From positions 372,001 through 436,000 of the forward strand of contig OZ176053.1 in NCBI GenBank assembly GCA_964247055.1: DNA of 64,000 bases, read 5' to 3'. Numbering within the stretch: position 1 is the stretch's first letter; each line of letters begins with the position of its first letter. Positions 62,390 to 64,000 of this stretch are shown here, in pieces. Both the position numbers and the translations under genes were made by a program. The notes beneath the pieces were generated by a model that saw only the letters and a list, made by a program, of their open reading frames with translations, did not search any database and was not told the DNA's origin. The DNA comes from Paragordius varius (Eukaryota; Nematomorpha).

Positions 62390-63720
62390 AATTGTTGAAA
62401 ACTTTCATTCGTATAAAGTTAAATACATTGTTTATTAAAATAAGAAATGTGTTTCGGATCTGCTAAATATCCACAATATCTTATCATTTTAGTAAATTTA
62501 TAATTAGATTACATAGAATTATTAACAATGTATTAAATTATAAAGTTATAATAACTAAAAAGTATAAGATACTAATATTTGTTCTCTATCTATCATAAAG
62601 GTAATCATAATATCCTTGATTTCCTTTATTTTTAATATACAATCAATTAAATATATGAATAAAAGTATGATAAATTATGAAATTAAATGTGTCACCAATT
62701 TATTTATTCCTTACTTCGTGAGAGCGATAAATAGGATAGGTTATATTGAAAAAACACATAAAAAAGTTATGAAAAAAATGGTTTTCTTTATAATAGTAAA
62801 AAATTAATGCATATTTTAAACATTACCACTATATAATTTAAATTTTTACTTTATATCTGGAGCAGTGCTAAGATCCACAATTTCTGGCGTTTGTTGAGTA
62901 ACGTTATTACTAAATTTTGATTCTAAGCCTGAAAGATTGTGGCCATTTTTATGGTCAGGTTCTGTCGTTATTTGATCAAAAGATCGTTTTTTCCCACCAT
63001 TTCGTTTTCTATATTATGAGAAAGAAATAAAAAAAAAATAACCATAAAAAAGGTAAAAATTAATGAAACCTTTTTTTTCGTAAAGAAACGTAAAATTACT
63101 CTAAAAGCAAATTATTAATCTAACCTACAAAACATTTTTTTAAATAGCTTTTCTTATGTAAAATTTAACTTTTTATTACACAAAATTTTGAGTTTTCACG
63201 TTTTATGTTGTATATCTTTACATTGTATTCAAGTCAATAAAGACAAACCAATATTTTTGCAAATTTTTTTCGCAATCTATATATATATATATATATATAA
63301 AATTGAAATTATACGGACAAAATGTATAAATATATAGACAAATATATCTAAAAGACAACCATGCTTTTTAAAATCTTAATTTTTCTCATATATGCTATAT
63401 AGTTACAATTATAAAATATAAAATTGATTGTGTAAATAATATATATCTCTATTTCACATTATGCCATTTAAAACAATGAGTTAAATTGAAATAAATCAAG
63501 ATTCAAAAAGTATGGTTGTTGTGTTTTAGAAAAAAATATTTGTCTTGATATTTTTACGTTTTGTCCATAGTAAATTTTAGTTTTTACTGTATTTTATATA
63601 TATATAACATATACTCTGATGACAATTGTTTTGAACCGTTGGTTTTAGATAAAGTGTCATGCATTTTTATAGCTTCTTGAATCGTTGAGTTACTTAAAGT
63701 TAGGGGTTTCTTCCAGGGTT
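58785..63720 (-). CDS. PTIP/PAXIP1-like protein, C-terminal tandem BRCT domains (5' end outside window)
   Basis: Eight exons on the minus strand: 63615-63720, 62850-63008, 62015-62291, 61175-61475, 60568-60671, 60095-60223, 59645-59720 and 58785-58876; all phases join. BRCT pairs of this type (PTIP, MDC1) bind phosphorylated partners in DNA-damage signalling. First BRCT: IRIMFTGQ, then after a His/Ser-rich insert ATHLILERPLRRTLKLLFVL and LTPDWIVESARM. Linker HDECAEQEFDFCLKTAL. Second BRCT: ISFYITPNVDPNVKLLKHI, VSGGVFVKQRPSIR, FLIISCPKDVPSC, LYHVELILTSLMRQ. The N-terminal exons are low complexity, with SQATWEMANKKRL. The layout resembles PTIP's last two BRCTs more than MDC1, but I cannot separate them firmly. 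Introns contain MITE-2 copies (59092-59321, 59764-60061, 63298-63589) and a tandem duplication at 60208-60510. The upstream part lies beyond 64000. Confidence 0.88.
59092..59321. mobile_element. MITE-2 copy in a PTIP-like intron
   Basis: CAGTAAAAATTGAAATTATA to CAATTTTTACTG, 230 bp, next to a (TA)n tract. Confidence 0.8.
60208..60510. repeat. Tandem duplication (~150 bp) copying a PTIP-like acceptor
   Basis: Units at about 60208-60357 and 60358-60510, both starting 'aatgtaaaaactgatattct' and running through 'ttatttaacaataaa'. Each contains the reverse-strand acceptor TTGATAG followed by codons NISFY; only the copy at 60224 joins the real exon. Confidence 0.8.
63298..63589. mobile_element. 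MITE-2 copy in a PTIP-like intron
   Basis: The left end (aaaattgaaattatacggac) is fused to a (TA)n run, the right end TTTAGTTTTTACTG is intact, and it stops about 25 bp from the exon ending at 63615. Confidence 0.75.
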
Positions 63721-63784
63721 CTATGTATGAATGAATCAAAAATAGATAAAATTTAAATAAATTTTAATTTTTACTATTATATAC

Positions 63785-64000
63785 CACCATTTACGATTAT
63801 TCAAATTGGCCCTCCTAAAAATAAATTATGTGCGTTAAGGCCTATATATATCCACATTAATATGAAACTTTATGCATACATAATTTATTATTTTTTCATG
63901 TATTAATTAAATTTTAAGCTAATAATATAAAAAATATAGGTGATTTTTAATCTTAAAAAAACACAAAAATTATTTTAGGGTAAATTTGAATTGTTCAAGG
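63785..64000. mobile_element. MITE-1 copy cut by the window end
   Basis: Left end 'accatttacgattattcaaa', internal 'ataaattatgtgcg', then 'gtaaatttgaattgttcaag' at the window edge. It lies in the intron upstream of the first PTIP-like exon seen here. Confidence 0.7.

Noticed and set aside
1-64000. tRNA or rRNA genes
   Set aside because: I noticed no tRNA-like cloverleaf or rRNA-like segment by eye. A dedicated covariance search was not possible here.

Overview
The window is AT-rich nuclear DNA from an animal. Genes are split by spliceosomal introns. The protein set is metazoan: a MOF-type histone acetyltransferase, a paired-like homeodomain protein with the intron at homeodomain residue 46/47, a TAL/NSCL-like bHLH protein, complex I NDUFV2, LSm8, a ZDHHC5/8-type palmitoyltransferase, NIP7 and a PTIP-like BRCT protein. 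Several introns are only 27-40 nt. Introns that short have been reported for dicyemid mesozoans, so a dicyemid or orthonectid-like animal is one possibility, but this is a weak inference and the sequence does not fix the species.

Layout: 1-5799 (+) 3' part of KAT8/MOF; 7446-10139 (+) homeobox gene; 10598-10801 (+) small bHLH gene; 11940-12890 dead mariner; 13389-22168 (-) NDUFV2, whose last intron holds a 4.8-kb palindrome; 22214-22798 (+) LSM8, head-to-head with NDUFV2; 27304-30629 (+) aldo-keto reductase; 31728-35549 (-), 36918-39722 (-) and 41304-43606 (+) three paralogous secreted proteins of unknown family; 46838-53345 (-) ZDHHC5/8-like; 53606-54196 (-) NIP7; 58785-63720 (-) C-terminal part of a PTIP/PAXIP1-like protein running off the right edge. 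I rebuilt exons by hand from reading frames, GT/AG sites and family similarity. The exon lengths of every multi-exon gene sum to a consistent frame.

Most of the remaining DNA is short inverted-repeat (MITE) sequence. The families are: MITE-1 (ends TACCATTTACAATTCAAATT, with repeated 'gaacaattcaaattcaccct' subunits); MITE-2 (ends CAGTAAAAATTGAAATTATA, TA target, roughly 250-300 bp, more than 20 copies); MITE-3 (about 570 bp); a family ending CAGTRTGCATTTTAATG that includes both 170-bp copies and the giant palindrome; and hAT-like copies, one with a perfect 8-bp target duplication. No retroviral or LTR element was recognised.

The items most worth following are: (1) the giant palindrome, nested in a MITE-1 copy, inside an essential gene; (2) the three-gene secreted family with conserved cysteines and intron phases; (3) the two intron classes, ultra-short versus MITE-filled; (4) three independent tandem duplications that each copy a splice junction with a few codons; (5) a MYST acetyltransferase whose acetyl-CoA loop has lost its arginines.
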